A DNA stretch of 64,000 nucleotides, from contig NZ_CP128399.1 in assembly GCF_030389965.1 (NCBI RefSeq), positions 620,001 to 684,000 on the forward strand, in the 5' to 3' direction. A model generated the notes under the pieces. It made no database searches, was not told the DNA's origin, and saw only the letters and a list, made by a program, of their open reading frames with translations. The DNA comes from Candidatus Chlorohelix allophototropha. Lineage in GTDB: Bacteria > Chloroflexota > Chloroflexia > Chloroheliales > Chloroheliaceae. Positions 34,915-43,521 of this stretch are shown here, piece by piece; positions within the stretch are counted from its first letter, which is position 1, and every line of letters begins with the position of its first letter. Both the position numbers and the translations under genes were made by a program.

Positions 34915-36084
34915 TTACTTCTTTAGCCCTTCAAAAGCTTTCTGCATCCGGCTTAATGCCTCTTTGAGATTTTCGCGGCTGTTGGCGTAGCTTAAACGCA
35001 GATAGCCTTCTCCCTCCGCGCCAAAAGCAGTTCCGCTCAGAGTGGCAACTCCTGCCTCATGCAAGAGATAGTCCGCAATTGCTTTGGCGCTTTGCCCAAA
35101 ACTTTTGATATTAGGGTAAGCATAAAACGCGCCTGCCGGTATCTGACAGGTTACACCCGGTATGGTGTTCAACCAATCTAATACCAAATCCCGGCGCGCC
35201 CAGAATTCCGATATCATTGCTTCGGAGTTAGCTTGCGAACCGTTCAATGCCGCAATGCCCGCGTATTGGGTGAAAGTGGCAGTGCAAGAGTTGGTATTGA
35301 CCATCAATTGCGCCATTTTCTGCGCCATCTCTTTGGGCATAAGTCCATAGCCCAAGCGCCACCCGGTCATTGCATAGGTCTTGCTAAAACCGTCCAACAA
35401 AACGGTACGGGCGGTCATACCTGGATATTGGGTTGGGCTACAAAACTCACCGTCATATACGATTCGAGAATAAATCTCATCGGAAAGCACCCAAAAATTA
35501 TGACGGTTTGCCAGTTCAGCAATACCTTTCATATCATCGGACGTTAGCATTGAACCGCAAGGGTTGTGGGGGCTGTTGATTATCAATAGGCGGGTGCGCG
35601 GTGAGATTCGGGCTTCAAGATCGGCAAGCGAAAAGCGGAAGTTATGATCTTCGCGTAGCGGTAGCGAAATCGCCCTGCCTCCCGCAAACTTTATGATCGA
35701 TTCGTAAATCGGAAAACCGGGGTCAGGAAAAATCGCTTCGTCATCCTGCCCGATAAGCGCCATAATGGTGTAAAAGATTACGGGCTTTGCGCCGGGAGTT
35801 ACTACCACCTGATCTGCGGTATACTCGACCCCACGAGTACGGTTTATATATGCTGCAATTGCCTCTCGAAATTCGGGAAGTCCGGCAGCAGGACCATAAT
35901 GAGTTTTACCGTCGCGTATTGCTTTTATGCCCGCTTCAGCCACATGCGGCGGAGTATCAAAATCAGGCTCTCCAATTTCAAGGTGGATAATGCTACGACC
36001 TTGTGCTTCCAATGCTTTGGCACGCGCCAATACTTCAAAGGCGCTTTCGGTGCCTAAAAGCCCCATACGTTCGGCAAAACTCAT
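34915..36084 (-). CDS. PLP-dependent class I/II aminotransferase
   Basis: This 389-residue fold-type I enzyme has the cofactor Lys in DGFSKTYAMTGWRLGYG (K235), the ribose/phosphate loop residues in TPGAKP and NSPHNPCG, and the carboxylate-binding Arg in LRLSYA. Start set at ATG 36084 because AAGGAGG lies 8 bases upstream; a frame start at 36117 would make the site lie inside the gene. It likely transaminates aspartate, alanine or aromatic amino acids. It is the second gene of an operon of four or five. Confidence 0.9.
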   Translation of the reverse strand: MSFAERMGLLGTESAFEVLARAKALEAQGRSIIHLEIGEPDFDTPPHVAEAGIKAIRDGKTHYGPAAGLPEFREAIAAYINRTRGVEYTADQVVVTPGAKPVIFYTIMALIGQDDEAIFPDPGFPIYESIIKFAGGRAISLPLREDHNFRFSLADLEARISPRTRLLIINSPHNPCGSMLTSDDMKGIAELANRHNFWVLSDEIYSRIVYDGEFCSPTQYPGMTARTVLLDGFSKTYAMTGWRLGYGLMPKEMAQKMAQLMVNTNSCTATFTQYAGIAALNGSQANSEAMISEFWARRDLVLDWLNTIPGVTCQIPAGAFYAYPNIKSFGQSAKAIADYLLHEAGVATLSGTAFGAEGEGYLRLSYANSRENLKEALSRMQKAFEGLKK

Positions 36085-36119
36085 AGGTTTGACCTCCTTG
36101 TCAAACAAAGGACACAAAT

Positions 36120-36389
36120 TTAGACAATCTTGAGACTCTTTTTCCCTTCATTTGGGTTGTTGAAGGCTTTACCGGGAGTCTCTCCGGCAATATCATAACC
36201 CTCTTCCTCGATGGCAGCTTTTAAAGCAACTTCATCGACACTACCCGTATCAAATACCAGATATACTTTTTTGGTAGTCAGATCGACCTGCACATCATTA
36301 ACCCCCAAACCGGTTGCGGCAGTGGTAATGCTGTTCACGCAATGCTGGCAGCTTACTCCCGGTACATCATAAGTAACTTCTTTTTTCAT
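36120..36389 (-). CDS. Heavy-metal-associated (HMA) domain protein, CopZ-like
   Basis: This 89-residue protein begins with the HMA fold motif GVSCQHCVNSI (Cys-x-x-Cys for Cu+ or similar), then VNDVQVDLTTKKVYLVFD and EEEGYDI. A short lysine-rich extension (GEKSLKIV-like, residues 75-89) is extra to the usual domain. It likely shuttles a soft metal. It lies 35 bases upstream of the aminotransferase; no P-type ATPase is near. Confidence 0.85.
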   Translation of the reverse strand: MKKEVTYDVPGVSCQHCVNSITTAATGLGVNDVQVDLTTKKVYLVFDTGSVDEVALKAAIEEEGYDIAGETPGKAFNNPNEGKKSLKIV

Positions 36390-36797
36390 TTAATAATCTC
36401 CTTATATAATAAATCGTCTCCGGGTAATAAACCCTTATCCTAATTTTAACCCTCTACCATCCTTTTGCAAAGGGCATTATGACCTAATACAGGGTAAATT
36501 ACAGGCAATCCTTAAGTTTTGTCATATAATTAAATATTTTAACTCGTTTAGGATGTGCTACCTTCAGCCCATTGCAATCAAATTTTTCCGTATTACCTAA
36601 TCAGAGCCTTTCAATTATGTAATCTATATTTGTTATACGTTTCACCACAAAGTTAGGAAAATTATATAGAATTATTCTATTAAAGAAGTTAATCCTTCTG
36701 GTGTTGGCTAATGAACAGGGAAGCGGTCAAAAAATTAATTCGAGACGTTGGGTGTTATTACTGTATTTATGCATAGGTGTAGCCAGAGAAGGGCACA
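36390..36797. other. Intergenic region upstream of the exopolysaccharide operon
   Basis: These 408 AT-rich bases separate divergent genes. They should contain promoters for the HMA gene and the polyprenyl sugar transferase, but I could not find a clean -35/-10 pair. There is no ORF or terminator. Confidence 0.35.
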
Positions 36798-38375
36798 ATG
36801 AAAATGGATTACGCAAAACGGAACGAAACCTTGGACTTCAAGCCTAGCATAGGTTTGCATATTATTGAAGATAAAATGAATGAAATTACTCTAAATAGGC
36901 CTTTTACAGAATTAGAAAATTTGAAGAAACCTCGCTGGATGCGATTGGGTCGCTATGTGTTGGAATTGTGTCTAATAAATGCTGCTTTCGTTAATGCTTA
37001 TGCAATGCGCTTCTATTTTCAACTTGGTAGTGATGTTTATCCTGAATATCAGACTCCGTTAAGTGAATATCTAGGCATTCAACTCGGTTTTACTCTTAGT
37101 ATGTTTGTAATATTGCACTTGAGAGGCTTCTACCGGATGCAACGTATTGCCGGTTATCTGGATGAAGTTGGCAATATTATAAGTTCTACCTTCATCTCGA
37201 TGGGTATTTTAATGGTCGCTCTCTATATTATGCGTCCGTTTGACCCTTCGCGGTTGATGTTTGTATATCTACTGGTCTTATCAATCATCTTTTTATCTTT
37301 AGAACGTCTGGGTGTACGTGCTATCTACCGCGCACTATGGTCTCGCGGCATCTGGGTTAGCAATACCCTAGTGGTAGGCACTACCGACGTGGCAATGCGT
37401 CTGATACATGGGATTGTACAACGCCCTTCCACCGGTTATCGCGTTGTTGGCTACGTGGATGATGAAGAACGTTTCTCCAAATGGACATTGCGCGCTAATT
37501 ATGGCAAGCGCGGTGATAAGCAAAGTGAAGTAAATCTACTTGGTCCTATCAGCAAATTGACCGAACTAATCCGTAAAAAAGATATTAAACAGGTATTTGT
37601 AGCGTTGCCGGGTAGTGAGCATGATCTGATTGATGAAGTAATTCAGCAGTGCCGTATGATGGGAGTTGCCTTCACTCTGGTTCCAGATATATATGCGCTA
37701 AAGATCAACACTTTGAGCATACAGGAACTTAATGGTGTTCCCTTAATCAGCTATGATGTAAATAAATTAACCGGTTGGAATTATTTCTTGAAACGCAGCA
37801 TGGACATAGTATTGTCTTTAATAGCAATCCTAATTACTGCAATCCCGATGCTGCTTGTTGCCCTAGCAGTCAGGCTTGATAGCCCCGGCTCGGTGCTTTT
37901 CCGCCAGACTCGCGTTGGTAAGGATGGAAAATTATTCACCTGTTTCAAGTTCCGTTCAATGTATGTAAACGCAGACGAAATGCTGGCAAAATTGAAGGGC
38001 TTTAACCAGACCGGCGGCGTAACCTTTAAAATGAAAGACGACCCGCGTCGCACTCGGGTTGGCAAGTTTATCCGCCGCACCAGCTTGGATGAGTTACCGC
38101 AGTTCTTCAACATTTTGCTTGGTCAAATGAGCTTTGCAGGTCCCCGCCCGCCTATACCTCGCGAAGTTGAGCGATACGATGATTGGCACTATCGTCGCTT
38201 GGAGGTTACACCCGGTTTGACTGGTCTGTGGCAAGTGAGTGGGCGCAGTAATATCAGTTACGAAGAAATGGTTAAGCTTGATATTTATTACGCAGAGCAT
38301 TGGTCGCCTTGGTTGGATTTGAAGATTATCCTCAAGACAATCCCGGCAGTACTGAATGGAGATGGAGCTTTCTAA
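36798..38375 (+). CDS. Polyprenyl-phosphate sugar-1-phosphate transferase (exopolysaccharide initiation)
   Basis: This 525-residue protein has a hydrophobic N-terminus (about 50-175, four or five TM), a Rossmann-like CoA_binding_3 region (about 185-310, TLVVGTTDVAMR) and the C-terminal Bac_transf catalytic domain (about 325-525: KRSMDIVLSLIAI, SPGSVLFRQTRVGKDG, FKFRSM, RRTSLDELPQFFNILLGQMSFAGPRPP, GLTGLWQVSGRS). It starts glycan assembly by placing a hexose-1-P on undecaprenyl phosphate. It lies upstream of UDP-glucose dehydrogenase and UDP-glucuronate decarboxylase genes. Confidence 0.93.
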   Translation: MKMDYAKRNETLDFKPSIGLHIIEDKMNEITLNRPFTELENLKKPRWMRLGRYVLELCLINAAFVNAYAMRFYFQLGSDVYPEYQTPLSEYLGIQLGFTLSMFVILHLRGFYRMQRIAGYLDEVGNIISSTFISMGILMVALYIMRPFDPSRLMFVYLLVLSIIFLSLERLGVRAIYRALWSRGIWVSNTLVVGTTDVAMRLIHGIVQRPSTGYRVVGYVDDEERFSKWTLRANYGKRGDKQSEVNLLGPISKLTELIRKKDIKQVFVALPGSEHDLIDEVIQQCRMMGVAFTLVPDIYALKINTLSIQELNGVPLISYDVNKLTGWNYFLKRSMDIVLSLIAILITAIPMLLVALAVRLDSPGSVLFRQTRVGKDGKLFTCFKFRSMYVNADEMLAKLKGFNQTGGVTFKMKDDPRRTRVGKFIRRTSLDELPQFFNILLGQMSFAGPRPPIPREVERYDDWHYRRLEVTPGLTGLWQVSGRSNISYEEMVKLDIYYAEHWSPWLDLKIILKTIPAVLNGDGAF

Positions 38376-38400
38376 GCTCAAAGGTAAATCATAGACTACA

Positions 38401-38427
38401 GGGCGGGATTTATACCCGCCTTTATTA
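38401..38427 (+). terminator. Terminator or attenuator between sugar transferase and ugd
   Basis: The stem GGCGGG/CCCGCC has loop ATTTATA and is followed by TTTATTA. The downstream GTG start is only about 40 bases away, so it may act as partial terminator within the operon. Confidence 0.7.
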
Positions 38428-38465
38428 CGAGTAAAAACAGTAATTATACAAGGAGAATTTGGCAG

Positions 38466-39872
38466 GTGAGCAAAATTTGTGTGGTTGGCACTGGATACGT
38501 TGGCTTAGTAACCGGTACATGTCTTGCTGACCTTGGTAACACCGTAATTTGTTTGGATGTTGATGCAGAAAAAATCGCTCGTTTGAAATGCGGTGAATTG
38601 CCGATTTACGAGCCGGGTTTAGAAGAATTGGTTAAACGTAACTATGAGGCCGGTCGTCTGATTTTTACAACTAACTATGCTGAAGCTGTTCCAGAAGCAG
38701 AATTCGCTTTTATCGCGGTGGGTACACCACAGGGTGAAGATGGTAGCGCTGATCTTAAATACGTAGAGATGGCTGCCGAGTCAATAGCCAAAGTGCTAAA
38801 GGGACATACAATTATTATCAACAAAAGCACTGTACCGATTGGTACGGGTGATTGGGTTGCTAGTATTTTGGAGCGCAGCCTGAATGACAGTAGCGTTGAA
38901 GCTACTTTCGAAGTGGTGAGTAACCCCGAATTCTTGCGGGAAGGTTCCGCCGTCTTTGATTTTATGAACCCTGATCGCATTGTTTTGGGCAGTACCAAAC
39001 GCGCTGCTGCCGAAATGGTTTCCTCGCTCTATTCTGCCCTTAAATCGCCTATTATCATAACTGATCTGCGTACCGCCGAGATGATTAAATACGCTTCCAA
39101 TGCGATTCTCGCAACCCGCATTAGTTTCATTAACGAGATTGCCCAGATTTGTGACACCTTAGGAGCAGATGTCAAAGTCGTAGCAGAAGGGATGGGCTAT
39201 GACAAACGAATAGGTCCTCAATTCTTGCAAGCGGGTATCGGATACGGCGGTAGTTGCTTTCCGAAAGATGTCAAAGCCTTGGCACATATGGCGGCTACTC
39301 ACAATTGCCACCCACAATTATTGCTGGCAGTAATGGATATAAACCAAGATGCTCGCCGTTTGTTTGTTCAGAAAATTGAACGCAAGCTCGGCTCGGTTAC
39401 CGGTAGACGCATCGCCGTGTGGGGTCTGGCATTCAAGCCCAATACTGATGATATGCGTGAAGCTCCTGCTCTCGATATTATTACCGCTCTTGTACGAAAA
39501 GGAGCAGAAGTTATTGTTTACGATCCGGTAGCGATGAAAAACGCGCGAATGCTTCTTCCCGGTGCCGTCGAATTTTGCAACGATCCATATACAGCGGTAA
39601 CAGAAGCAGAAGCAGTGCTGCTACTAACCGAGTGGAACGAATTCAAGCAAGTTAATTTCCAAAAAGTGAAGAAATTAATGCACCGCCTCAACCTGTTTGA
39701 TGGACGTAATCTTTATGACCCTGAAGAAATGCGCCGATTTGGCTTCAATTATGAAGCAATTGGTCGTCCTGACGAAGAGCTACAGGATAGCAGCAGTTTT
39801 AACAGCTTTCGTGCTTTGGCTGGCATCCTAGGTTCAGGCCCGCTTGAAATGAGCAGAGTAGCCAAGCGATAA
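38466..39872 (+). CDS. ugd: UDP-glucose 6-dehydrogenase
   Basis: This 468-residue NAD+-dependent enzyme oxidises UDP-glucose to UDP-glucuronate. The Rossmann motif VVGTGYVGL is at the start, the catalytic Cys is C264 in YGGSCFPKD, with K in the dimerisation-centre region. The C-terminal UDP-binding domain is at about 310-450. Start is GTG with AAGGAG about 11 bases upstream. UDP-glucuronate would feed the decarboxylase two genes on or be built in directly. Confidence 0.95.
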   Translation: MSKICVVGTGYVGLVTGTCLADLGNTVICLDVDAEKIARLKCGELPIYEPGLEELVKRNYEAGRLIFTTNYAEAVPEAEFAFIAVGTPQGEDGSADLKYVEMAAESIAKVLKGHTIIINKSTVPIGTGDWVASILERSLNDSSVEATFEVVSNPEFLREGSAVFDFMNPDRIVLGSTKRAAAEMVSSLYSALKSPIIITDLRTAEMIKYASNAILATRISFINEIAQICDTLGADVKVVAEGMGYDKRIGPQFLQAGIGYGGSCFPKDVKALAHMAATHNCHPQLLLAVMDINQDARRLFVQKIERKLGSVTGRRIAVWGLAFKPNTDDMREAPALDIITALVRKGAEVIVYDPVAMKNARMLLPGAVEFCNDPYTAVTEAEAVLLLTEWNEFKQVNFQKVKKLMHRLNLFDGRNLYDPEEMRRFGFNYEAIGRPDEELQDSSSFNSFRALAGILGSGPLEMSRVAKR

Positions 39873-39978
39873 CAAACTAATGACGTGCGGCACTACTCAA
39901 ATGTGCTGCCCTAAATCGCACTTATATTATGAAACTCAAGTTTAAATAGTAAAGTCCTCTTAAATAAGGAGTAATGTA

Positions 39979-40953
39979 GTGAGAGTATTGGTTGCCGGTG
40001 GTGCCGGATTTATAGGTTCACACTTATGCGAGGCTTTGCTTGCGCAAGGTCATCAGGTTATCGCAATAGATAATTTTATTACCGGTAACATACACAATAT
40101 TGCTCATTTGATAGGGCATTCTTATTTTGAATTTCATGAACATGACATTATAGAGCCCTTAAAAATCGAAAGTGGTCCGGTAGATGCAATTTTCCATTTG
40201 GCAAGTCCGGCAAGTCCAGTTGGCTATTCTCGCCATCCCATCGAAACTCATTTAGTCAACTCGGTTGGAACTCATAATCTTTTGAAAATGGCGTTGTTGG
40301 ATAAAGCCAAATTCCTGATTACGTCTACCTCCGAAGCATATGGTGACCCGTTGGTACATCCACAGCGCGAAGATTATTGGGGTAACGTAAACCCGGTTGG
40401 TCCTCGTAGTTGCTATGATGAGAGCAAGCGTTTTTCTGAAAGCCTTACAATGGAATATGTGCGGCAATTCGGACTAAATGCGCGTATCGTGCGCCTTTTC
40501 AATACCTATGGTCCCCGCAATGATCCGCAGGATGGGCGTGTAGTTCCCAATTTTATTATGCAAGCTCTCAACGGTCACGACCTGACAATCTACGGAACCG
40601 GCATGCAAACTCGCTCTTTCTGTTATGTTTCTGATCTGGTAGCCGGATTATTAAAAGCAATGCACACCGAAGGGACTGCCGGAGAGGTTATTAATTTAGG
40701 CAATCCAGACGAGCGCACCATTACTAATTTTGCCCAAGTAGTTGCCAATATTGTGAACCCGGATGTAGAAATCGTGTATCTGCCCGGCAGAGTGGATGAT
40801 CCTAATCGTCGCTGCCCCGATATCACCAAAGCGCGTACACTTCTCAATTGGGAACCGAAAGTTTCATTGGAAGAGGGCATACGGCTTACTGCTGAATATT
40901 TCCGAGAACTCATCAACAAACCGTTGGATAATATTGAGTTGCTGGCAAGCTAA
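39979..40953 (+). CDS. UDP-glucuronate decarboxylase (UDP-xylose synthase) / NDP-sugar epimerase family
   Basis: This 324-residue extended SDR has NAD-binding GGAGFIG at 7-13, ITSTSEAYGDP, the active-site YDESK (Tyr-x3-Lys) and the GPRNDPQDGRVVPNFI and YGTGMQTRSFCYV blocks. These are typical of UXS-type enzymes, which convert UDP-glucuronate to UDP-xylose. Adjacent ugd supports this over an epimerase role. GTG start with AAGGAG eight bases upstream. It ends the glycan precursor operon. Confidence 0.88.
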   Translation: MRVLVAGGAGFIGSHLCEALLAQGHQVIAIDNFITGNIHNIAHLIGHSYFEFHEHDIIEPLKIESGPVDAIFHLASPASPVGYSRHPIETHLVNSVGTHNLLKMALLDKAKFLITSTSEAYGDPLVHPQREDYWGNVNPVGPRSCYDESKRFSESLTMEYVRQFGLNARIVRLFNTYGPRNDPQDGRVVPNFIMQALNGHDLTIYGTGMQTRSFCYVSDLVAGLLKAMHTEGTAGEVINLGNPDERTITNFAQVVANIVNPDVEIVYLPGRVDDPNRRCPDITKARTLLNWEPKVSLEEGIRLTAEYFRELINKPLDNIELLAS

Positions 40954-41080
40954 AGCACTTGCGCTTGAGAAAAAGGCGACGTTATACAAGCCAAGTGGCG
41001 GGAAAATTAGAACAGACATAGCACCTCTGAAAATCTAATCCCATTCTATTCCGTTAGATCGAAAACGGTTGAGTTCTTGT

Positions 41081-41680
41081 TCAGCTTACCAGCTTTAAAA
41101 TGTGTTTGGCGATGGTTTCAGCCTCCTGCGCACGGAGTGGTTCACGCTTTTCTGCGAAGAAATCGTTTAACACTAAGCGACTAGCTTCCGGCATTTGTCC
41201 CGGAAATGTCCCGAAACCGGGTAGGTCAGGGTGCTTTTCCCAAAATTCCTGAAACCAATCTGCCATCAATTCCATTACAAATAGAGGGCGCTCGATAAAG
41301 GTTCCCAACTCGTCACCCTTAGTATTGTAGAAAATGTAAGTGGGCAGATGATTTCTTCCACTTCGTAAAATGTATTGAGCGGCAATATCCTGATTATTTG
41401 AACGGCGCAGCAGATGTATGTTTAACTTGCCTGTGCAGTCAGCCAATTTCATCAGGATGGGAAGATTGAAAACTACATCCCCGGAAGTATCCTCCACTAA
41501 CCCTAATACTTCTAACGTTTCCGGTAAAGCGGCAAAGAGCGTCAGAGTTTCAGGTCGAAATTCGGTAGCTTCGTAACCTGACTCCAGTCTTTCGCGATAA
41601 ATTTCCATACTTTCTACAAATTGGCGCGGGGTCATTGCGTTGTTAAAGGCATGTTGCCGTCGTTCTTCGCTTAAAGGCAT
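41081..41680 (-). CDS. Thioredoxin-fold family protein lacking the active-site cysteines
   Basis: This 199-residue protein matches the Thioredoxin_9 layout: an N-terminal helical segment (AMTPRQFVESMEIYRERLESGYEA), LGLVEDTSGDVVFNLPILMKLAD, LHLLRRSNNQDIAAQYI-like strand and LPTYIFYNTKGDELG. Usual members read EDWCGD at the active site, but here the WC is replaced by TS, so no redox CxxC is present. The cis-Pro equivalent (in HLPTYI) is kept. A structural or chaperone role is more likely. GGAG before the ATG; it precedes pncC on the same strand. Confidence 0.65.
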   Translation of the reverse strand: MPLSEERRQHAFNNAMTPRQFVESMEIYRERLESGYEATEFRPETLTLFAALPETLEVLGLVEDTSGDVVFNLPILMKLADCTGKLNIHLLRRSNNQDIAAQYILRSGRNHLPTYIFYNTKGDELGTFIERPLFVMELMADWFQEFWEKHPDLPGFGTFPGQMPEASRLVLNDFFAEKREPLRAQEAETIAKHILKLVS

Positions 41681-41699
41681 GTTGTACTACTCCAATCTG

Positions 41700-42191
41700 T
41701 TAAAGACTTTGCAGATATTCCAGCAAAATTTTTAGAGCTGCTTCAGAAGATTCTCGCTTATTCTGGATACGATCACCTGACCAGATAAAACGCTCTACTC
41801 GTTCGTAACCATCGGCAGAGAGGGCAATATAAACCAGACCAACCGGCTTTTGCGGCGTACCACCCCCTGGTCCGGCAATTCCGGTGGCGCTTACGCCGAT
41901 GTCGGTATTCAGCAAACGGCGAACGCCCTGCGCCATTGCCAACGCACATTCGCTACTTACTGCTCCCATCGTTTCCAGTACCGACATCGGGACACCTAGT
42001 ATCTTTTCTTTTACCCCATTACTGTAACTCATCACTCCACCCATAAAATAGTCACTTGAACCAGCTATGTTGGTAATGCGATCTCCGATCAGCCCACCGG
42101 TGCAACTTTCGGCGGTGGCAACGGTGAGGCGTTTTTCGCGGAGTAGCACGCCTACCACTCCCTCCACCAGTATCGAGCCAATATCAGCCAT
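41700..42191 (-). CDS. pncC: CinA C-terminal-type nicotinamide-nucleotide amidase
   Basis: This 163-residue single-domain protein has the family blocks TVATAESCTGGLIGDRIT, GGVMSYSNGVKEKILGV, and GVSATGIAGPGGGTPQKPVGLVYIA. It hydrolyses NMN to nicotinate mononucleotide in the pyridine nucleotide cycle. No CinA/COG1058 domain is attached. AGGAGAATATA before the ATG. It is transcribed with the thioredoxin-fold gene (20-base gap). Confidence 0.92.
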   Translation of the reverse strand: MADIGSILVEGVVGVLLREKRLTVATAESCTGGLIGDRITNIAGSSDYFMGGVMSYSNGVKEKILGVPMSVLETMGAVSSECALAMAQGVRRLLNTDIGVSATGIAGPGGGTPQKPVGLVYIALSADGYERVERFIWSGDRIQNKRESSEAALKILLEYLQSL

Positions 42192-42487
42192 TATATTCTC
42201 CTAGCTAGTGTTTTGGTATATGAAACCGAATAGAATAGTAAATATTTGGTTAAAGAAACGGTAATTTATAGCCTTGACAAAACCGAACATATATGCTAAT
42301 ATCTTAGTGTGCTATTCCTTGATTATCTACATAAATATCCATCAATACCTTTGCACTTTTGGCGTTTTAAGCTGATTTTGGAATGACTTACTACAATATG
42401 CAGTAGGCTACCAAATCAAAACTATACCATTAATAGAAAGTGCAAACATAATGTATCCATGAATTTGAACTTAGGAAAGGAAAAAAG
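42192..42487. promoter_or_regulatory. Intergenic region with a strong VOC-gene promoter
   Basis: TTGACA (42275-42280), a 17-base spacer and TAATAT (42298-42303) form a near-consensus sigma-70-type promoter. A leader of about 180 bases follows to the ATG at 42488; I see no riboswitch-like fold in it. AGGAAAGG precedes the start. Confidence 0.75.
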
Positions 42488-42877
42488 ATGGCAGATCATT
42501 CAATAAATCACATAGAAATTTCGACTACTAACCCTACTATCTCCGGTAAATTCTATAAAGAGTTGTTTGGGTGGAACTTTGTTGCGATTCCTGTCCCTAG
42601 TCCAGACGACCCCAATATGGTGTACCACATGTACTCGCCTGAATCCGGTGCAAGTATCGCATTTTCCCTTGTTGATAATCAAATGGTGAAAGCCGGGCAG
42701 ATTTTGCCCTATTTTACCACTGCTGATGTGGAGGGTACACTGGCACAAGTTTCTTCACTGGGTGGGAAAACCATTCTACCAAAAATGGAAATTCCGGGTG
42801 GTGATTTTATCGGTATTTTCTCAGATCCTGTGGGGAATCTTGTAGGTGTGATCGAACAAACCCATCATGCTGCTTAA
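42488..42877 (+). CDS. VOC-superfamily (glyoxalase-like) protein
   Basis: This 129-residue protein has HIEISTTNPTISGKFYKELFGW at the start and GDFIGIFSDPVGNLVGVIE at the end, a complete beta-alpha-beta-beta-beta VOC pair. Members include glyoxalase-like and antibiotic-binding proteins. The N-terminal metal-ligand His is present; the substrate is unknown. It has its own promoter and terminator. Confidence 0.85.
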   Translation: MADHSINHIEISTTNPTISGKFYKELFGWNFVAIPVPSPDDPNMVYHMYSPESGASIAFSLVDNQMVKAGQILPYFTTADVEGTLAQVSSLGGKTILPKMEIPGGDFIGIFSDPVGNLVGVIEQTHHAA

Positions 42878-42944
42878 TCAGCTCTCTTAGACAACCTACC
42901 CCCAATTAACTACCTCACTTAATAGCAGTTAAGTGTCCCAACAT

Positions 42945-42973
42945 GGTCGCCGGAAGGCGACCTCTTTATTTTC
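42945..42973 (+). terminator. Rho-independent terminator of the VOC gene
   Basis: The perfect stem GGTCGCC/GGCGACC has loop GGAA and is followed by TCTTTATTTT. Confidence 0.9.
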
Positions 42974-43137
42974 CCGGAAAATCGATCCATTCCGGTGGCA
43001 TATTACTGGCAAGCCAAACTTGATTGTTGAGCAATAATAAGAACTTAAGAATTGCGCAGGGCATCACGAGAAATCTAACCCTGCCTGGATACTTGCCTCA
43101 CGAGTAATATTACCCGACGCTTTGACCAATAACTAAA

Positions 43138-43509
43138 ATGGAATCAGGCGAAGGGGATAACATGAGGTCATCAATGAGCTATCAATCCAAACGAGAATTA
43201 TTAAACCAAACGACGCCTCGTTACCGAGAAGCTAATCATTCTCAAAACCCGCTAATTCTTAACGAATTCATTGCCGCTATCGGTTATGCTCGTAAGTACG
43301 CCATTCAACTTCTTTCCAAACCACTCCTGCTCAAAATACCCATCGGCATTCTCAGAATAAGAGAACCCATTATGAGATTGAGGTCTAACAAGCTTTGCAA
43401 ATCGTCTAGGCTTGCCGCTAACTTTATTTGCTCTAAGCTCGAGTGGGCAAATACATTGCATCCTGTTGTAAAATTTGTTTGCCAAAACACTTTTACCACT
43501 CGAGCTTAG
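43138..43509 (+). pseudogene. Fragment of an integrase-core transposase (N-terminal part)
   Basis: The frame starting at ATG 43174 reads MSYQSKRELLNQTTPRYREA..LILNEFIAAIGYARKYAIQLL, which matches the N-terminal HTH region of integrase-core transposases ('R.RYL.A.K..K..ILDEFVAATGYHRKYA'). It then degenerates into unrelated sequence, with no DDE domain. It is a decayed insertion-sequence remnant of about 0.3 kb. An adjacent inverted repeat lies at 43432-43510. Confidence 0.6.
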
Positions 43510-43510
43510 A
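43432..43510. repeat. 15-bp perfect inverted repeat with 49-base spacer
   Basis: TCTAAGCTCGAGTGG (43432-43446) is repeated inverted at 43496-43510. The spacer also contains GGCAAA and TTTGCC, so a stem of about 20 pairs could form. It lies 12 bases beyond the RND permease stop, so it may act as a terminator or be the end of a small element. Confidence 0.7.
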
Positions 43511-43521
43511 TTGTCTAGATT

